From positions 1-6,353 of the forward strand of contig JAFGOJ010000198.1 in assembly GCA_016926575.1 (NCBI GenBank): a DNA stretch of 6,353 nt, in the 5' to 3' direction. The stretch is from Anaerolineae bacterium. GTDB lineage: Bacteria > Chloroflexota > Anaerolineae > B4-G1 > DUEL01. The notes under the pieces are model-generated. The model saw only the letters and a list, made by a program, of their open reading frames with translations, made no database searches and was not told the origin of the DNA. Shown piece by piece: positions 1-6,343 of this stretch (position 1 is the first letter of the stretch; each line of letters begins with the position of its first letter). The translations under genes were made by a program, and so were the position numbers.

Positions 1-104
1 ATCTGCACGTCGACGATGGCCACAAAGAACTCGTGTTCCAGCGTCAGCGACAGCGCCTGGGGGCCAGACGTGCTCTGCACCACCGTCACGTTCAGTTGGG
101 CCAA
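1..104 (-). CDS. Partial receiver-like protein lacking the usual receiver N-terminus; continues past the window
   Basis: After the gene 3 stop, an open minus-strand frame reads QLNVTVVQSTSGPQAL, then SLTLEHEFFVAIVDVQ, and leaves the window in a codon beginning AT, compatible with Met. This matches the middle of a receiver domain: strand two, the SG-xx-AL helix, then the hydrophobic strand ending in the phospho-acceptor Asp (residue 32 from the TTG), usually followed by VQMPxMDG. The first strand, its acidic pair and the first helix should lie just before this, but no room remains: gene 3 ends 11 bp upstream of the TTG at 104. Other possible starts are a GTG at 89, or a GTG at 134 inside gene 3; neither restores the acidic pair. 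GAGA, seven bases before the TTG, is a weak ribosome binding site. It could be a degenerate receiver gene, a 5'-deleted pseudogene, or the start of a larger regulator or kinase. Confidence 0.45.
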   Translation of the reverse strand, partial: MAQLNVTVVQSTSGPQALSLTLEHEFFVAIVDVQ

Positions 105-115
105 TTGTGTTTCTC

Positions 116-3100
116 TTACTTCGGCACCAACCACACGCGTAGCATCGAGAACAGCCGGTCGGCATCCACCGGCTTGGACAGATAATCGTTGGCGCCCGCC
201 GCGATGCACTTCTCCGCGTCCCCCTGCATCGCCTTGGCGGTCAGCGCCAGGACGGGCAGGGTGCGGAACTGCGCCTGAGCGCGGATGTGGCGGATCGCCT
301 CGTAGCCGTCCATCTCCGGCATCATGATGTCCATCAACACGATGTCGATCCCCGGCCGGGCAGCGAGGGCATCCAGCGCCTTGCGCCCGCTGTTCGCCAT
401 CTGGACGTCCATCCCCTTGTCCCCCAGCAGTTTCGATAGCGCGAAGGCGTTGCGCATGTCGTCGTCGACGATCAACACACGCTTCCCCGCCAAGATGGCG
501 TCCTGGTCGTAGAGCTGTTCGATGGTGTGCTGCTTGTCGGCGGGCATGTCGGCCACGACCTGGTGTAGGAACAGCGCCGTCTCATCCAACAGCCGCTCGG
601 GCGACTTGACGCCCTTGATGATAACGCTGTTTGCATATTTCAGCAACTCGTCGTTTTCCTCTGCGCTCAGTTCGCGGCCGGTGTAGACGATGACCGGGCA
701 CTGGGGGATGGTCGCGTCGGCGTCGATGCGGCTCAATACCTCGAATCCACTCATGTCCGGCAGGCTCAAATCCAGAATCATGCAATCGAATGGCTGCGTG
801 CGCAACAGCTCCAGGGCCTGCGCGCCCCGCCCGGTCTCGACGATGTTCACGTCTCCGCCCCCGAGCAACTGGCCGACGCTGCGGCGCAGGGCCTCGTCGT
901 CTTCCACCAACAAGAGGGTCTTGATCTTGCGGGCCAGGAACTGCTCGATCTTCTCGAACACACCCTCCAACGCCTCCGCGGTCAGCGGTTTGCTGAAGAA
1001 GCCCAGCGCCCCCATCTTGTACGCGTCGATGGTCTGCTCGGCGGCAGAGACGATGTGTACCGGGATGTGGCGCGTCGATGGCGTCTGCTTGAGGCGCTCC
1101 AGTACATCCCACCCCGATATGCGGGGCAGTTGCAGGTCCAGGATGATCGCGTGCGGGACGACCTGCTCGGCCAACCGCAGGCCGCTCTCGCCATCGCCCG
1201 CCACCAGGCACTTGAATCCCTTCTTGTGCGCATAATCGTACATGATTTGGGCAAAGGCGGGGTCGTCTTCGACGATCAGCAGCGTCTTGTCGCCGCGCCG
1301 GAGGCCGTCGCGGTCGTCGCTGACGGGCTGCGCGGCGGGTGGCTCTGGCGCGAGGGTGGGGGGCGGGGGCGCGGGGGCCGCGACGGCCTCCGGCGCGGCC
1401 TGCCGCTGGATGGGCAGGTAGGCGGTGAAGACGCTGCCCTGCCCGGTCGTGCTCTCCAGCGTCAGCGCGCCGCCCAGCCGGGCCATCAACTCGCGCGAAA
1501 TCGCCAGCCCCAGGCCCGTGCCGCCGTACTTGCGGGACGTCGATCCGTCGGCCTGTTGGAACGCTTCGAAGATGACCGCCTGGTGCTCGGGCTTGATGCC
1601 GATGCCGGTGTCGCGCACGGCGAAGGCAACGAGCTGCTCCGTCAGACCCGGCAGTGGCGTCGCCGGCCGGTAGATGTCGAGGCGCACCCGCCCCGTCTCG
1701 GTGAACTTGAACGCGTTCCCCAGCAGGTTCTTGAGCACCTGTTGGACGCGCTGGACGTCGGTCTCGATGGTTGTGGGCAGGTCACTCGCCAGTGCGACGT
1801 CGAAGTCCAGCCCCTTCTGCTCGGCGATGTGGCGGAACTGGGCGTCCATCGCGGCAGCAATGTCGGCCAGCGCCACCGTCGAGAACCGGAATTCGGTCCG
1901 CCCGGCCTCGATCTTCGCCAGGTCGAGGATCTCGTTGATCAGCTCCAGCAAGTCGTTGCCGCTGCTGTGGATCACGCGCGCCGACTCGACTTGCTCCGGC
2001 GTCAGATTGCCCCCTTCGTTCCGCGCCAGCATCTGCGCCAGGATCAGCAGGCTGTTCAACGGCGTGCGCAGCTCGTGGGACATGTTGGCCAGGAATTCGG
2101 ACTTGTAGCGGCTGGCCTGGGCCAGCGCGTCCGCGCGTTTCTCCAGCTCCTCCTGCGCCGCCACGAGCTCCCGGTTCTGCCGGTCCAGGATCTCCTTCTG
2201 CTCGCGCAGCGTTGCGGCGCTCTCCTCCAGCTCGACGTTGGCGGCCTCTAACTGGCTCTGTTTCTCGCGCAGGCGCGCCTCAGACATGAGCAGGTTCTCG
2301 GTCTGCGTCTCCAACTCGGCATTGATCGCCTTGAGGCGTTCTTCACGCGCCTGGAGCGCGTGCGCCTGCTGCTGCGTCTCGGTCAGCAGCTCGTCGATGC
2401 GCTGGCGTGCCCGCGCCGTGCTGAAGGTGATGGCGATGCTCTCGGCCGCACGTTCGAGAAAGTCGATCTGCTGCGGCGTGAACTCGGCCACCGCCGCCAG
2501 CTCGATCACACCGACCACCTGGTCGTCGTACAAGAGCGGCATCGCCAGGATGTTCTTGGGCGTGGCGTCGAGCAGCGCCGAGGCGATGACCACGTAATCG
2601 TCGGGGGCGCGGGTGAGCAGGATGGGCCGCTGCTCCTTGGCCGCTTGCCCCACCAGCCCCTGTCCCAACGCGAAACGGTTCGCCAGGCGCTTGCGCCGCA
2701 TGTAGGCGTGGCTGCCGGCCAGTTCGAGGGCGTCTCCGGCGGCGTTCGTCAAGAACAGCGCCCCGGTGGGCACGTCGAGGTAGCGGCACAGGTACTCGAC
2801 GACGTTGACAGACAAGGTGAGGATGTTCTGCTCGCCGCGCAGGCGCTCGCTGAGCTGGGCCTGCCCCGTCGTCTGCCACATCTTGAGCTCCAATTCACGC
2901 TTGGCGGCCTCCGCTTCCTGGCGGGCGGCCTCGGCCCCGCGCTGGCGCTCGGCCAGGAGTTGGTTGACCGCGTCAAGTTGTTCGGCGCGCTCCGCCAGCA
3001 TCTCCTGCGCCTGCTGCGCCTCCTGCGTGGCCCGCCCGGCCGTCTCTAACGCCTGTCGGAAGAACCACAGGCCCGCCGTCGCCACCCCCACCGCGATGCT

Positions 3101-3604
3101 GAACCCGATGCCCTCGACGATGATCGGCGGCAGGGTCACCGGTGAGGCCAGGGGCCGCAGCGTGAGCCAGCCCTGACTGAACGCTACGGCAAACAAGGCA
3201 TAGGTGAGCAGGCTGAGCCCCGTGGCGAAGAAACCCGCCCGCGGTCCAATCAGGACGGCCGCGCCGACGATGACGGCCATGAGGAACTGCCGCCCCCCGC
3301 TGGCGAGCCAGCCCAGGTAGAACGCGATGCACGCGAACGCGTACAGCGCGGTCAAAAAGCCCAGCGCGCGCCACTGGTTGGGAACCCGCCGCGCGAACAG
3401 GAGGAACACGCCAATTGCGTAGACGGCAGCGTACCACCCCAGCGTGCCTCCCTGTGAGCCTTTGAACAGCACAGACCAGCCCACGTACAGGATGCCCAGC
3501 GTGCCCAGGCCGACGGCCACGCCGAGCAGGATGTTCAGTATGCGGTAGCGCAAGTCGCTCAGCCACGCGAACGAATCGCCCCGAACGTCTCTGATGGCAC
3601 TCAC
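116..3604 (-). CDS. Membrane-bound hybrid histidine kinase: 6TM, coil, GAF, HisKA, HATPase_c, three receivers
   Basis: A 1162-residue hybrid sensor kinase, expected to autophosphorylate on His and pass the phosphate to its own receivers. Order: membrane domain with about six helices (20-185); coiled coil (186-242) with EAARQEAEAAKRELE; GAF (about 245-398) with RGEQN, YLCRYLDVPTGALF, LGQGLVGQAAKEQ and PLLYDDQVVGVIELA; long signalling helix (400-500); HisKA with the H-box SHELRTPLN (phospho-acceptor His510); N-box LKNLLGNAFKF (624-634); G1 box DTGIGI (665-670); G2 box GGTGLGLAI (694-702); a Pro/Ala linker (735-765); REC1 (773-890; acidic residues 779-781, Asp823, Ser853, Lys872); REC2 (895-1015; 901-903, Asp945, Thr975, a lysine at 997 or 1000); REC3 (1041-1157; 1047-1049, Asp1092, Thr1122, Lys1144). 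All catalytic residues look intact. No Hpt domain is present. GTG at 3604 is chosen because it follows AGGAGGT by five bases and overlaps the previous stop as GTGA; the frame is open to 4009, but that part lies inside gene 2 and has no domain sense. Its N-terminus lacks the LF-PP-FE-D motif of genes 1 and 2. Confidence 0.95.
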   Translation of the reverse strand: MSAIRDVRGDSFAWLSDLRYRILNILLGVAVGLGTLGILYVGWSVLFKGSQGGTLGWYAAVYAIGVFLLFARRVPNQWRALGFLTALYAFACIAFYLGWLASGGRQFLMAVIVGAAVLIGPRAGFFATGLSLLTYALFAVAFSQGWLTLRPLASPVTLPPIIVEGIGFSIAVGVATAGLWFFRQALETAGRATQEAQQAQEMLAERAEQLDAVNQLLAERQRGAEAARQEAEAAKRELELKMWQTTGQAQLSERLRGEQNILTLSVNVVEYLCRYLDVPTGALFLTNAAGDALELAGSHAYMRRKRLANRFALGQGLVGQAAKEQRPILLTRAPDDYVVIASALLDATPKNILAMPLLYDDQVVGVIELAAVAEFTPQQIDFLERAAESIAITFSTARARQRIDELLTETQQQAHALQAREERLKAINAELETQTENLLMSEARLREKQSQLEAANVELEESAATLREQKEILDRQNRELVAAQEELEKRADALAQASRYKSEFLANMSHELRTPLNSLLILAQMLARNEGGNLTPEQVESARVIHSSGNDLLELINEILDLAKIEAGRTEFRFSTVALADIAAAMDAQFRHIAEQKGLDFDVALASDLPTTIETDVQRVQQVLKNLLGNAFKFTETGRVRLDIYRPATPLPGLTEQLVAFAVRDTGIGIKPEHQAVIFEAFQQADGSTSRKYGGTGLGLAISRELMARLGGALTLESTTGQGSVFTAYLPIQRQAAPEAVAAPAPPPPTLAPEPPAAQPVSDDRDGLRRGDKTLLIVEDDPAFAQIMYDYAHKKGFKCLVAGDGESGLRLAEQVVPHAIILDLQLPRISGWDVLERLKQTPSTRHIPVHIVSAAEQTIDAYKMGALGFFSKPLTAEALEGVFEKIEQFLARKIKTLLLVEDDEALRRSVGQLLGGGDVNIVETGRGAQALELLRTQPFDCMILDLSLPDMSGFEVLSRIDADATIPQCPVIVYTGRELSAEENDELLKYANSVIIKGVKSPERLLDETALFLHQVVADMPADKQHTIEQLYDQDAILAGKRVLIVDDDMRNAFALSKLLGDKGMDVQMANSGRKALDALAARPGIDIVLMDIMMPEMDGYEAIRHIRAQAQFRTLPVLALTAKAMQGDAEKCIAAGANDYLSKPVDADRLFSMLRVWLVPK

Positions 3605-4923
3605 TCTCGACCTCCTGTGGGCAGGAACGCCTGCAAAGCCTGGGCCTGTGCTTCCAATTCCTCGTTGGCGGCACGCAGCTCTTCCTCCTGAACGCGCAGT
3701 TCCTCGGCCTGCTGCTGGGTCTGCACCAGCAGCTCCTGAATGCGCGCGCGGTTCAGGGCGGTGTCGAAGGCGTTGGCGATGGCCGCAGCGGCGGACTCGA
3801 GGAATTCGGCGTGCGCGGGCGGCAGGTCGGCCAGCAGGCCGATCTCGACCACCCCGAGCACGTGTTTCCAGTGCCGCAGCGGCAGCAAGACGACGTGCCG
3901 GGGGCGGACCTGCCCCGCAACCGAGGGGATGGCGAGGGTCTCCGCAGGCACGTCCGTCAGGCAGCGCAGCGTTTCCTCGCGTGCTGCCTGACCCACCAGC
4001 CCCTCGCACAGCTCGAAGCGGGTGGCGTGGTCACTGCGCGGGTGGTAGGCGTAGCCGCCCGCCAGTTCGAGCGTCTCTCCTTCCAGCACGTACAGTGCGC
4101 CCACCGGCGCGTCGATGGTGCGGCAGAGGTGGCGGATGACGTTGCCTGCCAGGGTGGGGACGTCCTGCTCACCGTGCATACACTCGTGCAGTGCGGCCAT
4201 GCCCGTCACTTGCCAGATGCGGGCTCGCAATTCCTGGTTGGCCGCTTCGGCTTCCTGGCGCGCGTTTTCGGCCTGCTGGCGTGCCGTTTCGAGGCCCTGG
4301 GTGCGCTCGTCGACCATGCGTTCCAGTTGGCCGCGCTGCCCTTCTAATTCTGCGGCGTATTGGCGCGCACGGGCCAGCGCCTCGTTCAACGAGCGTATCG
4401 CCACGACGACCAGCGTCGTCACCGTGGCGAGCGCGTTGACCAACACCGCCAGGTTGGCCGTGAAGTCGACCTCCATCGGCGTGGGCAGCCCCCACACGGC
4501 CTCTATGTACGACATCGCGATGGCGGAGACGAAGCTCAGCCCGCCGAAGAGCAGTGCCGCGCGCGTGCCCAGGAGCAGGCCCGCCAGCACCACGCTGACC
4601 ACGTAGGCGGTGCGGTTGGGGCTGGCCACCCCGCCCGAATAGACCATGATGGCCGTCAAATAGACCCACTGCGCGGTCGTGTAGAAGGCAGCGGCCGAAC
4701 GCACGTGCCTCAAGCGCAGCAGTGTGTAGGCGATTCCGATGATCGCGAGCAGGATGGCGAGGCGCATGGAGAGGGCGGGACTGGGTCGGCGCAACAACGA
4801 CACGGGCGCACCCAAGCAGGTCACGACGAAGATGACCAGCAGCGTGATGTGCAGTACCCGTGCCACGCGGGTTCTCTCCGCATCATCCTCGAAAACCGGC
4901 GGAAAGAGCAGTTGCTTAAACAT
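3601..4923 (-). CDS. Six-helix membrane GAF sensor protein without kinase domain (paralogue B)
   Basis: A 440-residue paralogue of the preceding gene. The N-terminal LLFPPVFEDDAERTRVA (5-21) matches its neighbour. About six membrane helices lie near 23-41, 52-70, 78-96, 105-120, 124-142 and 157-176, with YSGGVASPN at 95-103. A coiled coil (about 180-235) carries ARQEAEAANQELRARIW, then a GAF domain (about 240-390) with GEQDVPTLAG, HLCRTIDAPVGALYVL, CEGLVGQAA and VLGVVEIG. A tail coil rich in EEL repeats (394-432) ends in LPTGGRE. The GAF differs from its siblings where they have PLLY followed by an acidic or glycine turn: here it reads LLPLRHWKHVLG, and it has cysteines at 306 and 321, so the pocket may bind something different. 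No HisKA, ATPase or receiver is present. I chose the ATG at 4923 because it aligns with the paralogue; a GTG at 4929 is a close alternative. The frame is open back to 5118, but that part lies inside gene 1. It overlaps gene 1 by 8 bp and gene 3 by 4 bp. Confidence 0.88.
   Translation of the reverse strand: MFKQLLFPPVFEDDAERTRVARVLHITLLVIFVVTCLGAPVSLLRRPSPALSMRLAILLAIIGIAYTLLRLRHVRSAAAFYTTAQWVYLTAIMVYSGGVASPNRTAYVVSVVLAGLLLGTRAALLFGGLSFVSAIAMSYIEAVWGLPTPMEVDFTANLAVLVNALATVTTLVVVAIRSLNEALARARQYAAELEGQRGQLERMVDERTQGLETARQQAENARQEAEAANQELRARIWQVTGMAALHECMHGEQDVPTLAGNVIRHLCRTIDAPVGALYVLEGETLELAGGYAYHPRSDHATRFELCEGLVGQAAREETLRCLTDVPAETLAIPSVAGQVRPRHVVLLPLRHWKHVLGVVEIGLLADLPPAHAEFLESAAAAIANAFDTALNRARIQELLVQTQQQAEELRVQEEELRAANEELEAQAQALQAFLPTGGRE
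3610..3616 (-). promoter_or_regulatory. Strong Shine-Dalgarno fixing the GTG start of the hybrid kinase
   Basis: AGGAGGT on the minus strand lies in the final codons of gene 2 (those for the C-terminal GGR). It is five bases before the GTG at 3604. It is the best ribosome binding site in the window and decides the kinase start against the longer open frame. Together with the GTGA overlap it predicts both independent initiation and coupling to gene 2. Confidence 0.8.
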
Positions 4924-6208
4924 CGTCACGCATCCTCTCGGCCTGCGCCGATAGTTCCTCGTTGATCGCGCGCATCTCCTCGGCCTGCTGGCGGCTCTCT
5001 TCCAGCAGCATCTGGATGCGGGAGCGGTTCTGGGCGCTGTCGAAGGCGCTGGCGATGCTCTCCAGCGCGGCCTGCAGGAACGCGCTCTGGACCGGCGTGA
5101 GGTCGTGCAGTAGGCCAATCTCGATCACGCCCACGACGTGGCCCTCGTAAAGGAGGGGGGCGGCGACGATGGTGTTGGGGACCGCGTCGCCCAGGCCGGA
5201 CGTGATCGCCACGCAGTCCGGCGGGAGGTCGGTGATGGTGAGGGTGGACCGGTCCGCCGCGGCCTGCCCCACCCATCCCTCACCAAAGTCGAAGGAGCAC
5301 GTATCGCTGGGGTAGGCGTACCGCCCCACCATGTCCAGCCGCTTTCGCAGTGGTTCGATCACGAACAACGCTCCCACCTGGGCGTCCAGGTAGCGGCAGA
5401 GGTGTTCGATGGCGGCGTCTGCCAATGCCGACACGTCTTGCTCGCCGTGCATACGCTCGTTCAATTGGGACAGCCCCGCGACGTGCCAGAGTTGATCTTG
5501 CAGGGCGCGGTTAGCGGCTTCTGCCTCCTGCCGCGCAGCCTCGGCTTTCCCCGTCCGCTCGGTGACCTGTACCTCCAGCGAGTCGCGGATGGCCTGCAGT
5601 TCGCGGTTGCTGTTTTTCAGCTCCTGTTGGGCCTGGCGCGAGCGCGCAAGGGTTGCAGAGAGCGTGTCGATGGCCAGCTTCAGCAGCCCGGCGCTCAGCA
5701 GGAAGTAGACGATCACAATTCCCAGTTCTAGCAGCGGGCTGGTCGGCAGGATGTCGACGTCGAGCACGCCGTACTGCTCGGCCAGGAAAATCCCTATCGC
5801 GCTGGCGATGCTCAAGCCGGTGAACACCAGGGCGATGCGCGTGCCGGAGAGCAATCCGGCCATCAAGATGAGGATGATGTAGCCGGCCGTCTCTGGATTG
5901 GCGATGCCGCCGGAAACGAGCAATTGAATCGTCACCGCCACCCACAGGGCCAACGTGAACGCGCGCGCGACGAGTTGCACCCGCCCGGCGCGCAGCAGGA
6001 GGAGCGAGGTGCATCCCAGCAGCACCAATGCGCCGGCGATGGCCGCGCCGAGCAAGGCGCGGCTGCCGAACAGCGATGCGATGCCCGCCAGGAACCAGCA
6101 TACCGTCGCCACCCACAGGATCGGCGACATAATCCCCGCGACGCGCGTTTTGTCGTCGTCGCCCTCGAAGATAGGCGGTGCGAATAATGGCCTGATATTG
6201 TTCCACAT
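4916..6208 (-). CDS. Six-helix membrane GAF sensor protein without kinase domain (paralogue A)
   Basis: A 430-residue membrane sensor with no visible output domain. A short cytoplasmic N-terminus (LFAPPIFEGDDDKTRVA, 8-24) precedes about six hydrophobic helices near 28-46, 51-73, 79-99, 107-120, 124-143 and 158-179. The loop SGGIANPE (99-106) is typical of this sensor type. A coiled coil follows (about 182-238, including EAARQEAEAANRALQ), then a GAF domain (about 245-392) with GEQDVSALAD, HLCRYLDAQVGALF, FGEGWVGQAA, PLLYEGHVVGVIEIG and a closing helix. A second coil (396-428) ends at the stop. Full-length relatives continue from this coil into HisKA; here the reading frame simply ends, and the next gene begins inside its last codons (8 bp overlap). 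GAF domains bind small ligands or cofactors; this one's ligand is unknown. I infer a co-receptor or modulator for the kinase encoded two genes later. The ATG at 6208 gives the same N-terminal pattern as gene 2, which supports the start despite a weak ribosome binding site. Confidence 0.88.
   Translation of the reverse strand: MWNNIRPLFAPPIFEGDDDKTRVAGIMSPILWVATVCWFLAGIASLFGSRALLGAAIAGALVLLGCTSLLLLRAGRVQLVARAFTLALWVAVTIQLLVSGGIANPETAGYIILILMAGLLSGTRIALVFTGLSIASAIGIFLAEQYGVLDVDILPTSPLLELGIVIVYFLLSAGLLKLAIDTLSATLARSRQAQQELKNSNRELQAIRDSLEVQVTERTGKAEAARQEAEAANRALQDQLWHVAGLSQLNERMHGEQDVSALADAAIEHLCRYLDAQVGALFVIEPLRKRLDMVGRYAYPSDTCSFDFGEGWVGQAAADRSTLTITDLPPDCVAITSGLGDAVPNTIVAAPLLYEGHVVGVIEIGLLHDLTPVQSAFLQAALESIASAFDSAQNRSRIQMLLEESRQQAEEMRAINEELSAQAERMRDDV
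4934..4939 (-). promoter_or_regulatory. Ribosome binding site for gene 2, inside gene 1
   Basis: GAGAGG on the minus strand lies within the last codons of gene 1. It is 10 bases before the ATG at 4923 and 4 bases before the alternative GTG at 4929. The spacing is a little long for one and short for the other, so it does not settle the start. The stop of gene 1 and the start of gene 2 share ATGTTTAA (4923-4916), which favours re-initiation by ribosomes finishing gene 1. Confidence 0.45.
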
Positions 6209-6272
6209 ATCAGCGGCTTCCCTTTTTGATGTCGTGCGAATGCGTGGGTAACTATTCCGAAAATAGGGACTT
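6209..6272 (-). promoter_or_regulatory. Operon leader with short AT-rich inverted repeat
   Basis: This is the only non-coding DNA before the three-gene operon apart from the palindromic element, so the promoter is either here or further upstream. It is less GC-rich than the genes. It contains the inverted repeat CTATT-CCGAA-AATAG (6252-6266), a possible operator or part of a promoter. No pair of -35 and -10 hexamers with good spacing could be identified. Close to the gene there is AAAAAGGGAAG on the minus strand, about ten bases before the ATG, the best available ribosome binding site and a weak one. Evidence for regulation is circumstantial. Confidence 0.25.
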
Positions 6273-6293
6273 TGCAGGGGCTCCGCCCCTGCA
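6273..6293. repeat. Perfect GC-rich hairpin, left part of a compound palindromic element
   Basis: Two arms of nine bases, TGCAGGGGC and GCCCCTGCA, flank a three-base loop (TCC), giving a perfect stem seen directly in the sequence. It lies about 65 bp upstream of the first gene of the operon. No run of T follows on either strand, so it is not a standard intrinsic terminator, although it could still weaken read-through from a gene to the right. The GGGGCTCCGCCCC core followed by CACCCC looks like extragenic palindromic repeats dispersed in many high-GC genomes. That resemblance is from memory and was not searched. Confidence 0.6.
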
Positions 6294-6298
6294 CCCCG

Positions 6299-6343
6299 CC
6301 GGGGAAACGGGTAAACCTACGGTTTACCTTCCGGTTCCCCCGG
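6299..6343. repeat. Nested imperfect inverted repeat with a perfect inner hairpin
   Basis: The inner part is a perfect seven-base stem, GTAAACC (6311-6317) and GGTTTAC (6321-6327), with a TAC loop. It is enclosed by CCGGGGAAACGG (6299-6310) and CCGGTTCCCCCGG (6331-6343), which pair over eleven positions with one bulged C and one A-G mismatch. The whole forms a long cruciform-capable structure directly beside the hairpin at 6273-6293. CGGACCCCT at 6341-6349 can instead pair with AGGGGCTCCG at 6276-6285 with one bulged base, so the two halves can form competing folds. The element may continue beyond the window. Confidence 0.6.

Noticed and set aside
582..1211. A 209-codon minus-strand frame overlapping the receivers
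   Set aside because: It is a shifted frame of gene 3 with Arg/Gly/Pro-rich composition, while the gene 3 frame gives perfect receiver motifs across the same bases.
1055..2251. A 398-codon open frame on the plus strand opposite the kinase
   Set aside because: It lies antisense to the HisKA, ATPase and receiver region, is rich in R, Q, L and G without any recognisable domain, and is the usual mirror of a GC-rich coding gene.
3605..4009. N-terminal extension of the kinase by 135 codons
   Set aside because: It runs through gene 2 in another frame, gives a low-complexity Arg/Ala/Gly-rich sequence, and the GTG at 3604 has a strong ribosome binding site and the typical GTGA overlap.
3590..4930. 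Genes 1 and 2 as broken kinases split by frameshift
   Set aside because: No HisKA or ATPase sequence follows in any frame; each stop lies within the start of the next intact gene, so they are complete short proteins.
4360..4965. A 201-codon plus-strand frame opposite genes 1 and 2
   Set aside because: It is antisense to clear membrane and coil coding sequence, rich in H, Q, R and G, and without domain or ribosome binding site.
4924..5118. N-terminal extension of gene 2 by 65 codons
   Set aside because: It lies within the GAF and tail of gene 1 in another frame, is Arg/Ser-rich with no resemblance to the paralogue, and the ATG at 4923 aligns with the start of gene 1.
6273..6293. Hairpin as an intrinsic terminator
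   Set aside because: The stem is strong, but neither side is followed by a run of T in the direction of transcription.
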